Shown here: piece after piece, positions 33,473-42,264 of the stretch | How positions within the stretch are numbered: position 1 is the stretch's first letter | How the letters are laid out: each line of letters begins with the position of its first letter | NCBI RefSeq assembly: GCF_024055575.1 | Contig: NZ_JAMXOE010000016.1 | Location: forward strand, 1-64,000 | DNA length: 64,000 nt | Reading direction: 5' to 3' | Origin: Mucilaginibacter flavidus | Lineage (GTDB): Bacteria > Bacteroidota > Bacteroidia > Sphingobacteriales > Sphingobacteriaceae | The notes under the pieces: model-generated | What the model was told of the DNA's origin: nothing | What the model saw: only the letters and a program-made list of their open reading frames with translations | The model's database searches: none | Position numbers and translations under genes: made by a program

Positions 33473-34195
33473 ATGAAGATAGGAAAGTTATCAATTATTA
33501 TCCCGGCTTACAACGAAGGTAATACGATACATTTAATTTTAGATAAAATTAAGGCCGTTAACCTGATTGAGGATATTCAAAAAGAGGTAATTATTGTAAA
33601 CGATTTTTCATCCGACCATACCGAACAAGCAGTCCAAAGCTACCAACAAAATAATCCCGACCTGTCCATCAGCTACTACAAGCACGAACACAATAAAGGC
33701 AAGGGTGCCGCATTGCACACTGGCATATCCAAAGCAACAGGCGAATACCTTATTATACAGGATGCCGATTTGGAATATGACCCCGCTGAGTACAACGATC
33801 TGCTAAAACCCGTTTGTGCCGGCTTTGCCGATGTGGTTTATGGCTCGCGCTTTATGGGCAGTAACCCTCACCGTATCCTTTTTTTCTGGCACACCATTGG
33901 CAACCGCTGGTTAACCTTTGCATCAAACATGTTCAGCAACCTTAACCTTACGGATATGGAAACCTGTTACAAACTGTTTGATACCAAACTCATCCAATCC
34001 ATAAAACTAATAGAGCAGCGCTTCGGCTTTGAGCCTGAAGTTACCCAGAAAATTGCCCGCGTACCGAAAATTCGTATTTACGAAGTTGGTATATCTTACT
34101 ATGGCCGTACCTATGAAGACGGTAAAAAAATAGGCTGGAAAGATGGCGTGCGCGCTATTTATTGTATCCTGAAATACGGACTGTTTAAGGCTTAA
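33473..34195 (+). CDS. GT2-family glycosyltransferase (dolichyl/polyprenyl-phosphate hexose synthase-like)
   Basis: The 240-residue protein has the GT-A nucleotide-sugar domain: 'LSIIIPAYNEGNTIHLILDK', 'IIVNDFSSDHT', 'NKGKGAALHTGI' and the metal-binding 'IIQDADLEYDP'. Length and motifs match DPM1/GtrB-like synthases that charge a polyprenyl phosphate with a sugar, but no C-terminal membrane helices are present, as in DPM1 itself. It is separated from the polysaccharide operon by 718 bp that includes a terminator, so it is not clearly part of it. Its promoter must lie inside pbpC. Confidence 0.85.
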   Translation: MKIGKLSIIIPAYNEGNTIHLILDKIKAVNLIEDIQKEVIIVNDFSSDHTEQAVQSYQQNNPDLSISYYKHEHNKGKGAALHTGISKATGEYLIIQDADLEYDPAEYNDLLKPVCAGFADVVYGSRFMGSNPHRILFFWHTIGNRWLTFASNMFSNLNLTDMETCYKLFDTKLIQSIKLIEQRFGFEPEVTQKIARVPKIRIYEVGISYYGRTYEDGKKIGWKDGVRAIYCILKYGLFKA

Positions 34196-34220
34196 AAAAA
34201 TAGGCAGTTTATCTGCTGCA

Positions 34221-34241
34221 GGGCCCACGTTGCGTGGACCC
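34221..34241 (+). terminator. GC-rich hairpin after the GT2 gene
   Basis: GGGCCCACG (34221-34229) and CGTGGACCC (34233-34241) pair with one A-C mismatch and a TTG loop. It begins 25 bases after the GT2 stop. No T-run follows, so it may end transcription imperfectly or only protect the 3' end. Confidence 0.4.
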
Positions 34242-34665
34242 CGCGTAAACGGACGAAACAGTTGATGCTACTAAATTATTTTACCTGCCTTCTGCCACAT
34301 TACTGTGGTGGCCTTCCTCTGCGCAACCGGTTATCACCCCTATGCAGCCGCAATTAATATAGTTTAAGTGATTTCGCTTTCTGGAAGTACGCGGTATTCC
34401 CAAACCGGGTTATCAATGTATTTCCTAATAGCCAAAGTTGCGCCGGCCAAACGCAGGACAGTCGGCGCCGAAGAGGAGAAAAAGAAGATAAGAAGCTTAT
34501 GCCTTTAGCTGCTGTTTTTGGCTGATTCTATTTGAGCATACCGTTAAACATTATATGAAATTTAAAAATCCCCCGGTTAGGGGGAAAATGGGCTTGCATG
34601 AAAGATTTATTTTTACATCGCCATATTATTTTACCTAAATAATAAGGTCAGTTAATAGTTAATCT
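34242..34665. other. Intergenic segment without a recognised gene
   Basis: This part of the 718-bp gap has no convincing ORF and is GC-richer than the polysaccharide genes beyond it. It holds two further hairpins: GCGCCG (34440-34445) with CGGCGC (34463-34468), and CCCCC (34570-34574) with GGGGG (34580-34584). Followed directly by a strong terminator, it could carry a small RNA, but no promoter box was found to support that. Confidence 0.3.
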
Positions 34666-34698
34666 AAAAAGTCATTGGCGCAAGGCTAATGACTTTTT
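34666..34698 (+). terminator. Strong intrinsic terminator before the polysaccharide operon
   Basis: AAAAAGTCATT (34666-34676) pairs perfectly with AATGACTTTTT (34688-34698), an 11-bp stem ending in a T-run, so it works in either direction. It isolates the polysaccharide operon from upstream transcription. Confidence 0.8.
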
Positions 34699-34833
34699 CG
34701 TTTATTTACTAAAACTTAATATAAAAATAACGGATACTCGTTAATACACTCATATTCACTTGTCTTATTAGTTATAAATGTGAAAATAATTAAGCTGTTA
34801 GTTTAAAAAGCGCCAGTCCTTTGAATAAAATTT

Positions 34834-34862
34834 TTGTGTTTCCGTAAAAATATCTACTTTCG
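34834..34862 (+). promoter_or_regulatory. Promoter of the polysaccharide operon
   Basis: TTG (34834-34836) and TACTTTCG (34855-34862) are separated by 18 bases, close to the Bacteroidota TTG/TAnnTTTG arrangement with one mismatch in the -7 box. The leader then has a small hairpin, GTTATT (34872-34877) with AATAAC (34884-34889), before the ATG at 34914. Confidence 0.5.
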
Positions 34863-34913
34863 CGCCGCATTGTTATTTGAAAGAATAACCATACATCTAT
34901 CCAAATATAAACC

Positions 34914-35726
34914 ATGAGAAGAAAACAATACCTGAAAATATTTTTGTTTCTGGCATTCATAATTGGCGCTACTTCGTGTGCCGACCAGAAAAAATATATT
35001 TATTTTCAAAAAAATCCCGGTCAATCGGACACTATAGATGTAGCAAAAGCTTACATTCCGAAGATACAGCCCGGCGATCTGCTTTCCATATATAACACCT
35101 CGTTAAATCCTGCCGCAAGTAGTTTTTTTAACCCGCTTTCAGGCGCTAGCAGCGCAACTGATAATAGCGCTTCAACTAGTAACTCCGGTGCCTCACCTTC
35201 GCTGGCGCAGCCATCAGCGAACGGTCTCTTGGTAGATGCTGCGGGATCTGTCGAAATTCCGATTATCGGCTTGGTTAAAGTTGGCGGACTTACTACTTCC
35301 GAGGCCAGGGATACGATCAAAAATAGATTGAAATTTTACGTGAAAGAGCCAACTGTAAATGTCAGGTTCCTTAATTACAAAATTTCCGTTATGGGTGAAG
35401 TTAACCACCCATCTGTATATGTAATACCTAATGAAAAAGTTACACTGCCCGAAGCTATAAGCATGGCAGGCGACCTTACTATTTTTGGTAAACGCGAAAA
35501 TGTTTTAGTTATCAGGGATAATAACGGGAAAAAAGAGTTTGGCAGGGTTAACCTTAATACCCGCGAAGTTTTTACATCTCCCTATTATTACTTACGCTCG
35601 GGTGATGTGGTGTATGTAGAGCAAGGTAATGGTAAAATTGCCCAAAGCGATAATACTTACAGAATACTTCCAATTGTCATCAGCGCGCTAACATTGGTTG
35701 CGTTATTTATCCTCCGACTTAAATAA
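34914..35726 (+). CDS. Wza-like polysaccharide export lipoprotein
   Basis: The 270-residue product has a lipobox ('IIGATSC', Cys22), a Poly_export (PES) domain ('IPKIQPGDLLSIYN', 'GLLVDAAGSVEIPIIGLVKV') and an SLBB domain ('YKISVMGEVNHPSVYVIPNE'). A C-terminal hydrophobic segment ('LPIVISALTLVALFIL') could span the outer membrane, as the Wza C-terminal helix does. Proteins of this family form the outer-membrane export channel for capsule or exopolysaccharide and dock on the Wzc-type protein encoded next. The middle contains an unusual Ser/Ala-rich insertion ('SGASSATDNSASTSNSGASP'). Confidence 0.9.
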   Translation: MRRKQYLKIFLFLAFIIGATSCADQKKYIYFQKNPGQSDTIDVAKAYIPKIQPGDLLSIYNTSLNPAASSFFNPLSGASSATDNSASTSNSGASPSLAQPSANGLLVDAAGSVEIPIIGLVKVGGLTTSEARDTIKNRLKFYVKEPTVNVRFLNYKISVMGEVNHPSVYVIPNEKVTLPEAISMAGDLTIFGKRENVLVIRDNNGKKEFGRVNLNTREVFTSPYYYLRSGDVVYVEQGNGKIAQSDNTYRILPIVISALTLVALFILRLK

Positions 35727-35757
35727 TCTTTCTTTTAACATAGAATATATTCGATAT

Positions 35758-38130
35758 ATGAATACAGACAACGATTTTAACGCTGTTATTGAAGAAGAAC
35801 AGCAGGTAAATTTAAGAGAGATTTTATATAAATACTTACGTCATTGGAAATGGTTTATTTTATCATTTATAAGCTTTCTTGCCTTAGGTTATGTATATAT
35901 AAAAACATCTACACCTGTATACCAGGTGGAAACAGATTTGCTGATAAAAGAAGATAAAAATAAAGCAGGCGGAGATGATATTTTAAAAAGCTTGGATCTG
36001 TTTTCGTCTGATAAAGTGATTGACAATGAGATACAAATTCTCAAGTCATATACACTAATGGAAAAGGTAGTCAAAGATTTAGACTTACAAGCCTCGTATT
36101 ATTTAAATGGAACCGCTCGAAAAGTCCCGCTTTATGAGAATATACCTTTTAAGGCTGAGCTGTTAAAAGCAACCAATAAAAGTTACTCTGAGTATATAAA
36201 GATAACATTACTTAATGATAAAGAGGTCGAGGTTAAGGGCAAGAAGTTTCAGCTAAATATGCCGATCCAAACTGATGAGGGCCTGATACTTTTAACAGCA
36301 AAACAAGTTGATCCTAAGTATTTCAACACAGAAATTGAGGTACAATTTAATGACACCCCGAGCTTTTTTCAAGTTTACAGCAAAAGTTTAAATATCTCAC
36401 CGGTAAGTAAAGAAGGAACAGTGCTTATTATTACCTACCAGGATGCCATTCCAAAAAGGGGCATAGATATACTTAATACCCTGGTACTTGAATATAATAA
36501 TGCAGCTGTTGCCGATAAAAATAAGGTTACTTCAAATACGCTGGCATTTATTCAGGAACGGTTAAGAAAGCTGGCAGAGGAATTGGGGTCGGCTGAGAAA
36601 AACGTTGAAAATTATAAATCAACTAATAACATAACAGACATTAGCGCACAATCGCAACTGTTTATGCAAAGTGTGCAACAAAATGATGCTGACTTAAGTA
36701 AGGTAAACATCCAGTTAAGCGTGCTGAAAAATCTGGAAAACTATATACACACCACCAGAGATGACAAAGGGAAGTTGCCTTCGATGTTGGGAATTGATGA
36801 CCCCACCATTCTAGGGCTAGTAAGTCAATTAAGTGACATGCAATTAAAAAGGGAGAGTCTGTTACAAACCATTCCCGAAACCAATCCTATTGTTCACTCA
36901 ATCACTGATCAGATTAACTCACTTAAATCAGCTATCAGTCAATCAGTTCAGAATCTCAAATCCGGTCTTTCAGTCACACAGCAGCAATTGGAAAATAAAA
37001 ATAACAAATTTGATGCTGTTATTAAACAAGTTCCGACAAAAGAAAGAGGCTTATTGGATGTGATGCGGGAACAGGATATTAAAAATACACTTTTTAATTT
37101 TCTATTACAAAAGCGCGAAGAACAAGAAATGTCGTTAGCATCTAATATAGCCGATAGCCGAACCATTGATGATGCAAGGAGCACTCCATCACCGGTTAAA
37201 CCGGTTAAGCTTTTGGTTATGCTGATTTTTTTCGTAGCAAGCTTATTAGTTCCAATCAGTGTAATTTACCTGAGCGCTATTTTAAACAATAAGGTCACAA
37301 AACGTTCAGATATCGAAAAGTTGACTAAAGCGCCAATAGTAGCAGAAATCGCTCACTCCGATGAATCTATACCCCTTATCGTTGTTGAAAAACCACGGTC
37401 GATGGTTTCTGAACAGATACGGGCATTACGTACTAATCTTCAATTTATCAGTTCAGAGCAGGAACATAAGGTGTTATTATTTACCTCATGTACAAGCGGA
37501 GAGGGTAAATCGTTTGTATCCCTTAACCTTGGAGCCAGCTTGGCAATGTCAGGGAAAAAAGTTGTTATTTTGGAACTTGACCTCCGAAAACCCAAACTCC
37601 ATTTAGCACTTAAAATGGAAAATGACAAAGGTTTATCCAATTATTTAATAACCCATTATGATTATTCGGAAGTTATAAAGGAGGTTCCGCAGCAAAGTAA
37701 CTACTATATAATAACTAGTGGACCGATTCCTCCTAATCCAGCTGAACTATTAACCAATGGTAGAATAGATTCACTAATTCAAGATTTAAAAAGAGATTTT
37801 GACTTTGTAATTATCGATGCTCCACCCGTAGGATTGGTAACCGATGCACAAATTTTAGGTCGTTACGCAAATGCGACAATGTTTATAGCGCGGCACAATT
37901 ATACTTTTAAAAATCAAATACTGCTAATTGATGACCTCTATAGGAATAAAAAATTCTTGAATTTAAACATTGTTTTTAACTCGATAGATTATTCTTCTTC
38001 CGGCTATGGTTATGGTTACGGTTACGGTTACGGTTACGGTTATGGCTACGGCTATGGCGGTGGATATTATCAGGAAGAGACCACAAAACCCGATTTAATA
38101 AAAAGAATTTTTAAAAGACGTAAAAAATAG
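35758..38130 (+). CDS. Wzc-like chain-length regulator and BY-type tyrosine kinase
   Basis: I start at ATG 35758 (MNTDNDF...; 790 residues). The frame extends upstream to 35698, but that would overlap the previous gene. It has a Wzz domain between helices near 31-48 and 'LLVMLIFFVASLLVPISVIY', a coiled-coil periplasmic part, then a cytoplasmic kinase: Walker A 'SGEGKS' (580-585), Walker A' 'VVILELDLRKP' and Walker B 'FVIIDAPPVG'. The C-terminal tyrosine cluster, the autophosphorylation site in such kinases, is here a run of nine Gly-Tyr pairs (749-766) encoded by a hexanucleotide repeat. It controls polymerisation and export with the Wza-like protein. No cognate phosphatase gene is in the window. 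Confidence 0.92.
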   Translation: MNTDNDFNAVIEEEQQVNLREILYKYLRHWKWFILSFISFLALGYVYIKTSTPVYQVETDLLIKEDKNKAGGDDILKSLDLFSSDKVIDNEIQILKSYTLMEKVVKDLDLQASYYLNGTARKVPLYENIPFKAELLKATNKSYSEYIKITLLNDKEVEVKGKKFQLNMPIQTDEGLILLTAKQVDPKYFNTEIEVQFNDTPSFFQVYSKSLNISPVSKEGTVLIITYQDAIPKRGIDILNTLVLEYNNAAVADKNKVTSNTLAFIQERLRKLAEELGSAEKNVENYKSTNNITDISAQSQLFMQSVQQNDADLSKVNIQLSVLKNLENYIHTTRDDKGKLPSMLGIDDPTILGLVSQLSDMQLKRESLLQTIPETNPIVHSITDQINSLKSAISQSVQNLKSGLSVTQQQLENKNNKFDAVIKQVPTKERGLLDVMREQDIKNTLFNFLLQKREEQEMSLASNIADSRTIDDARSTPSPVKPVKLLVMLIFFVASLLVPISVIYLSAILNNKVTKRSDIEKLTKAPIVAEIAHSDESIPLIVVEKPRSMVSEQIRALRTNLQFISSEQEHKVLLFTSCTSGEGKSFVSLNLGASLAMSGKKVVILELDLRKPKLHLALKMENDKGLSNYLITHYDYSEVIKEVPQQSNYYIITSGPIPPNPAELLTNGRIDSLIQDLKRDFDFVIIDAPPVGLVTDAQILGRYANATMFIARHNYTFKNQILLIDDLYRNKKFLNLNIVFNSIDYSSSGYGYGYGYGYGYGYGYGYGGGYYQEETTKPDLIKRIFKRRKK
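38002..38055 (+). repeat. Hexanucleotide GGYTAY microsatellite (9 units) in the kinase tail
   Basis: Nine consecutive 6-bp units encode (Gly-Tyr)9. Four adjacent central units are identical (GGTTAC, 38014-38037). Because the unit is 6 bp, copy-number changes would keep the frame and change the number of tyrosines. Confidence 0.85.
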
Positions 38131-38185
38131 TCACCGTTTCTAAATATTTATATAAGAATTTCTTTGTTACCAGAACCTATAAAAG

Positions 38186-39487
38186 ATGAAGATTGATAAT
38201 CAAGGACCATTTAAAATTGCAATAATCGGATTGGGCTATGTAGGACTTCCACTCGCGGTAGAATTTGCAAAAAAATACCCAGTAATTGGGTTTGATATTA
38301 ACAAGGAGCGTGTTGAGGAGTTAAGCCATGGGAATGATCGTACTAAGGAAGCTAATATTGAAGAGCTGAATAGTGTAATTAGAATAGCGGACAACGAAAG
38401 TGAGAAGGGTTTGACTTTTTCTTCTGATGTAGAAAAACTTCGCAGTTATAATACCTTTATAGTAACGGTACCTACGCCTATTAACAAATTTAAATCGCCC
38501 GATCTTACCCCCTTGCTAAAGGCATCTGAAATGTTAGGATCAGTACTTAAAAAGGGAGATCTTGTTATTTATGAATCTACCGTTTACCCGGGGTGTACAG
38601 AAGAAGACTGCGTGCCGGTACTTGAGAAAGTTTCGGGGTTGAAATTTAATATTGATTTTTTTGCTGGATATTCTCCTGAACGTATTAACCCTGGCGACAA
38701 AGTTAATACGTTAACAAAAATAAAAAAGGTTACCAGCGGATCAACACCCGAAATTGCAGAGAAGGTTGACTTTTTGTACAGGTCAATTATTGAGGCAGGT
38801 ACCCATAAAGCTCCGAGCTTAAAAGTAGCTGAGGCATCGAAAGCAATCGAAAACGCACAACGCGATGTAAATATTTCATTTGTAAATGAACTGGCACTAA
38901 TTTTTGATAGGATGGGAATCGACACACACGATGTACTAGATGCCGCAGGTACAAAATGGAATTTTTTAAAATATAAACCAGGCCTGGTAGGTGGCCATTG
39001 TATAGGGGTCGACCCGTATTATCTGGCCCATAAGGCCGAGTCGCTGGGTTATCACCCTCAGGTTATTTTGTCGGGCCGAAGAGTAAACGACAACATGGGT
39101 ATGTTCGTAGCCAATAAGGTTGTAAAGTTATTGATACAAAAAGGACACAAGGTTGACGGAGCCAAAGCACTTATTTTGGGAATAACCTTTAAAGAAAATT
39201 GTCCGGATATTCGTAACACTAAGGTAGTCGATATTTACCATGAACTGAAACAATTTGGTTTGAATGTCGAAATAAACGATCCATGGGCGAATGCCGGTGA
39301 AGTTAGGCACGAATATGGAATAAACATGCTATCTGAAATTGGATTCGGGTATGACGCGATTATACTGGCAGTAGCGCATGACGAGTATAATAAGCTTGAT
39401 TTTAAAAAATTGACTAAAAACAGCAACTCCGTTATTTTTGATACTAAATCTTTTATTAAAAGAGAATTGGTTGACGCGAGACTGTAA
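38186..39487 (+). CDS. UDP-N-acetylhexosamine 6-dehydrogenase (WecC/TviB/WbpA family)
   Basis: The 433-residue enzyme oxidises a UDP-HexNAc twice at C6 to the uronic acid using NAD+. It has the NAD motif 'IAIIGLGYVGLPLA' (11-24), 'ESTVYPGCTEEDC', 'GYSPERINPGDK' and the catalytic Cys272 in 'GLVGGHCIGVDPYYLAHKAE'. Relatives oxidise UDP-ManNAc (WecC) or UDP-GlcNAc (TviB/WbpA), and sequence alone does not decide. A non-hydrolysing 2-epimerase (WecB) at 56215 in the same cluster makes UDP-ManNAcA a likely product, and the AsnB-type protein may amidate the uronate. Confidence 0.9.
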   Translation: MKIDNQGPFKIAIIGLGYVGLPLAVEFAKKYPVIGFDINKERVEELSHGNDRTKEANIEELNSVIRIADNESEKGLTFSSDVEKLRSYNTFIVTVPTPINKFKSPDLTPLLKASEMLGSVLKKGDLVIYESTVYPGCTEEDCVPVLEKVSGLKFNIDFFAGYSPERINPGDKVNTLTKIKKVTSGSTPEIAEKVDFLYRSIIEAGTHKAPSLKVAEASKAIENAQRDVNISFVNELALIFDRMGIDTHDVLDAAGTKWNFLKYKPGLVGGHCIGVDPYYLAHKAESLGYHPQVILSGRRVNDNMGMFVANKVVKLLIQKGHKVDGAKALILGITFKENCPDIRNTKVVDIYHELKQFGLNVEINDPWANAGEVRHEYGINMLSEIGFGYDAIILAVAHDEYNKLDFKKLTKNSNSVIFDTKSFIKRELVDARL

Positions 39488-39498
39488 AATTTACACCT

Positions 39499-40497
39499 AT
39501 GAATTTAACAGGTAAAAAAATATTAATAACCGGTGCTGACGGATTTATTGGGAGCCATCTGGTTGAAAGATTGTTGGATGAAGGTTGTATTGTAAAGGCC
39601 TTTGTCTATTATAATTCTTTTAACAGTTGGGGATGGCTCGATACACTGGCAAAAGAAAAGCTTTCAAGACTCGAAATATTTGCAGGCGATATACGGGACC
39701 CTAACGGAGTACGAACTGCTATGAAAGATATAGAAGTGGTGTTTCATTTGGCAGCCCTGATAGCTATTCCTTTTAGTTATCATTCGCCTGATTCATACAT
39801 TGATACAAATGTTAAAGGAACGCTGAATATAGTGCAGGCCGCCAAAGACCTAAATATTGAAAGGGTTTTGGTTACCTCGACGTCGGAAGTGTACGGAACA
39901 GCACAATATATTCCTATTGATGAAAATCACCCCAGACAGCCACAGTCTCCATATTCGGCGTCAAAAATTGGTGCCGATTGTATCGCTGATTCTTTTTACA
40001 GGAGTTTTAATCTACCGCTAACGATTGTGAGGCCTTTTAACACTTTCGGGCCGCGCCAATCGGCAAGGGCTGTTATCCCGACAATAATTACCCAATTACT
40101 AAATGGCAAAGAGGAAATTAAACTTGGAGACCTTACGCCGACCAGGGATTTACTTTTTGTAAAAGATACCGTAAATGGCTTTACTGAAATAGCAAAAGCA
40201 GACAAACTAATTGGACATGACTGTAATATTGCAACCCAATCGGAAATCTCGGTAGGGGATCTGGCGCAGGAATTAATAAACCAGATTAATCCGAAGGCCC
40301 GTATCATAACTGACGAGGTACGCATCAGGCCTGAAAAATCAGAGGTTTTCAGGCTGTACGGTTCAAACGAAAAGATCAAACAGTTTACTGGCTGGCAGCA
40401 GCAGTATGATTTAAAAGAGGGCTTAGCGGAGACCGTAGCCTGGTTTAAAAATGTTGAGAATCTGAAACAATACAAAGCTGATATATATAATATATGA
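39499..40497 (+). CDS. legB: LegB-type nucleotide-sugar 4,6-dehydratase (legionaminic acid pathway)
   Basis: A 332-residue extended SDR with 'ILITGADGFIGSHLVERLLD', 'VTSTSEVYGTAQ' and the catalytic 'PYSASKIGAD' (Tyr-x3-Lys). 'FVYYNSFNSWGWLD' near the start is characteristic of the LegB group, which converts GDP-GlcNAc to the 4-keto-6-deoxy sugar in the Campylobacter legionaminic acid route. The gene order that follows (LegC, NeuD-like, LegI, LegG, PtmE-like, LegF) supports the assignment strongly. The stop overlaps the next ATG by 4 bases. The nucleotide (GDP or UDP) is inferred from the PtmE-like gene. Confidence 0.87.
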   Translation: MNLTGKKILITGADGFIGSHLVERLLDEGCIVKAFVYYNSFNSWGWLDTLAKEKLSRLEIFAGDIRDPNGVRTAMKDIEVVFHLAALIAIPFSYHSPDSYIDTNVKGTLNIVQAAKDLNIERVLVTSTSEVYGTAQYIPIDENHPRQPQSPYSASKIGADCIADSFYRSFNLPLTIVRPFNTFGPRQSARAVIPTIITQLLNGKEEIKLGDLTPTRDLLFVKDTVNGFTEIAKADKLIGHDCNIATQSEISVGDLAQELINQINPKARIITDEVRIRPEKSEVFRLYGSNEKIKQFTGWQQQYDLKEGLAETVAWFKNVENLKQYKADIYNI

Positions 40498-41627
40498 TCC
40501 CATTATCTGTACCAAATCTTGCCGGCAATGAATGGCAATATGTAAAAGAGTGCCTCGATACATCGTGGGTGTCTTCGGTGGGTAGCTTCGTAAACAGGAT
40601 GGAAGAGATGTCGGCCAGCTTTAGCGGAGTTACCGGAGCCGTTGCAACGTCCAATGGCACTGCGGCACTGCACATCAGCCTTATTTTAGCCGGGGTACAA
40701 GCCGGGGATCTTGTGATATTACCTAATATTACCTTCGTAGCGCCAGCCAACGCAATTACTTACATGGGGGCGCGTCCATTATTAATGGATGTTTACGAAG
40801 ATACGTGGGAATTAGATGTCGACTTGCTTGAACAGTTTTTAATAGAAGAATGTGCATGTAATAACGGAGTATGTTATCATAAATTAAGTGGTAAACGAAT
40901 TCCTGTTATTATTCCCGTTCATGTATTGGGGAATATGGTTAATATGGAAAAACTTATGCCATTGGCGGCAAAGTATCATATTGCTGTAATTGAAGATGCG
41001 ACAGAGTCGCTGGGGTCAACCTATAAAGATAAACCGGCTGGCTCATTCGGCCTTTTTGGTTGCCTTAGTTATAATGGCAATAAAATAATTACCACTGGTG
41101 GTGGTGGCATGATACTTACTGACAATGATAAGCTGGCAAAAGAGGCTAAACACCTCACAACGCAGGCAAAAGCCGATCCGTTAGAGTACTATCATGACAA
41201 AGTAGGCTATAACTACCGCATGGTTAATATTCTTGCAGCTATGGGGGTTGCCCAAATGGAGCAACTTCCGGGGTTTATCCAGCGAAAAAAGGAAATTGCG
41301 TCCCTATACAATTTGGGATTAAAAGATATTCCCGGGTTTAAGGGTCAAGAAACAACGGAGCATGTAACCTCTAATTGCTGGTTGTATACAGCAGTATTTG
41401 GTCAATCGAAACAGCTGATGGAGTATTTAGCTGCTAGAGATATACAAACCAGGCCATTTTGGGTGCCTATGAATAGATTACCGGCGTTTGATGCAGATAT
41501 TTATTACAACAAAACTGATATCGCCGGAAATATATATTCTACTTGTCTCAGTTTACCTTGTTCAACAAATATAACAGATGATGAGGTGGCCGCGGTTATA
41601 GAAAATATACATCAATTTTATGCTTAA
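40494..41627 (+). CDS. legC: LegC-type PLP-dependent aminotransferase
   Basis: The 377-residue DegT/DnrJ/EryC1-family enzyme aminates C4 of the 4-keto sugar made by LegB. Family features are 'VATSNGTAALHISLILAGVQ', 'VIEDATESLGSTYKDKPAG' (PLP contact Asp) and 'LSYNGNKIITTGGGGM', in which the Lys of 'NGNK' forms the Schiff base. The insertion with clustered Cys ('EECACNNGVCYHKLSGK') is seen in LegC-type enzymes. It overlaps LegB by 4 bases and the acetyltransferase gene by 8 bases, consistent with translational coupling. Confidence 0.9.
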   Translation: MIPLSVPNLAGNEWQYVKECLDTSWVSSVGSFVNRMEEMSASFSGVTGAVATSNGTAALHISLILAGVQAGDLVILPNITFVAPANAITYMGARPLLMDVYEDTWELDVDLLEQFLIEECACNNGVCYHKLSGKRIPVIIPVHVLGNMVNMEKLMPLAAKYHIAVIEDATESLGSTYKDKPAGSFGLFGCLSYNGNKIITTGGGGMILTDNDKLAKEAKHLTTQAKADPLEYYHDKVGYNYRMVNILAAMGVAQMEQLPGFIQRKKEIASLYNLGLKDIPGFKGQETTEHVTSNCWLYTAVFGQSKQLMEYLAARDIQTRPFWVPMNRLPAFDADIYYNKTDIAGNIYSTCLSLPCSTNITDDEVAAVIENIHQFYA

Positions 41628-42264
41628 AAAAAAGCTAATATTGATTGGAGGAGGTGGGCATTGCAAGTCGTGCATAGATGTAATAAGGAGTCGTGACGAC
41701 TTTGAAATAAATGGTATTTTAGACAATGGCCTTAAACTTAACGATAAAGTATTAGACTGTTCTGTTATTGGTAATGATATTTATTTGGATGAATTGATTA
41801 ATATTGATACATATTTTTTAATAACAATAGGCCAAATAAAATCCGCTGTGTTGCGGCAAAAGATATTTAATATTTTAACGCAAAAAGGCGCCAATATAGC
41901 TACTGTAATATCATCCAGGGCATCTGTTTCGGGTTATTCAAAAATTGGAAAAGGAACAATTTTACACCATTTCTGTGCAGTGAATGCACAAGTGAATATT
42001 GGCGAAAATAATATTATTAATACAGGCGCTAATATTGAGCACGATGTTCAGATAGGCAATAATAACCATATCTCAACCGGAGTAGTTTTAAATGGGAATG
42101 TGAGTGTAGGCAACAATTGTTTTATCGGAAGCGGTTCAGTCATTGCCAATGGTGTAAAAATAGCTGATAACGTGGTAATAGGTGCCGGTAGTTTGGTAAT
42201 TAAAAACATCGTTGAGGCAGGCATTTATGCTGGCTCTCCGATTAAAGCGATAAAAGATGAATAA
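41620..42264 (+). CDS. NeuD/PglD-type acetyltransferase, probable LegH function
   Basis: The 214-residue protein has the N-terminal Rossmann-like part ('LILIGGGGHCKSCIDVI') and a C-terminal left-handed beta-helix of hexapeptide repeats ('IGENNIINTGANIEHDVQIG', 'ISTGVVLNGNVSVGNNC'), where His in 'NIEHD' is the catalytic base in PglD. In this position it most likely N-acetylates the 4-amino group of the legionaminic acid precursor with acetyl-CoA (LegH step). An O-acetyltransferase acting on the finished nonulosonate (NeuD role) is the alternative. It overlaps both neighbours by 8 bases. Confidence 0.85.
   Translation: MLKKKLILIGGGGHCKSCIDVIRSRDDFEINGILDNGLKLNDKVLDCSVIGNDIYLDELINIDTYFLITIGQIKSAVLRQKIFNILTQKGANIATVISSRASVSGYSKIGKGTILHHFCAVNAQVNIGENNIINTGANIEHDVQIGNNNHISTGVVLNGNVSVGNNCFIGSGSVIANGVKIADNVVIGAGSLVIKNIVEAGIYAGSPIKAIKDE

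Noticed and set aside
34555..34638. 27-codon ORF starting MKFKNPPVRGKMG ahead of the terminator
   Set aside because: It runs through a C5/G5 hairpin, has no family resemblance or promoter, and looks like chance translation of a structured intergenic region.
38002..38055. Tandem repeat considered as a CRISPR array or minisatellite of mobile origin
   Set aside because: Units are 6 bp without spacers and lie in frame inside the kinase gene, encoding the Gly-Tyr tail.
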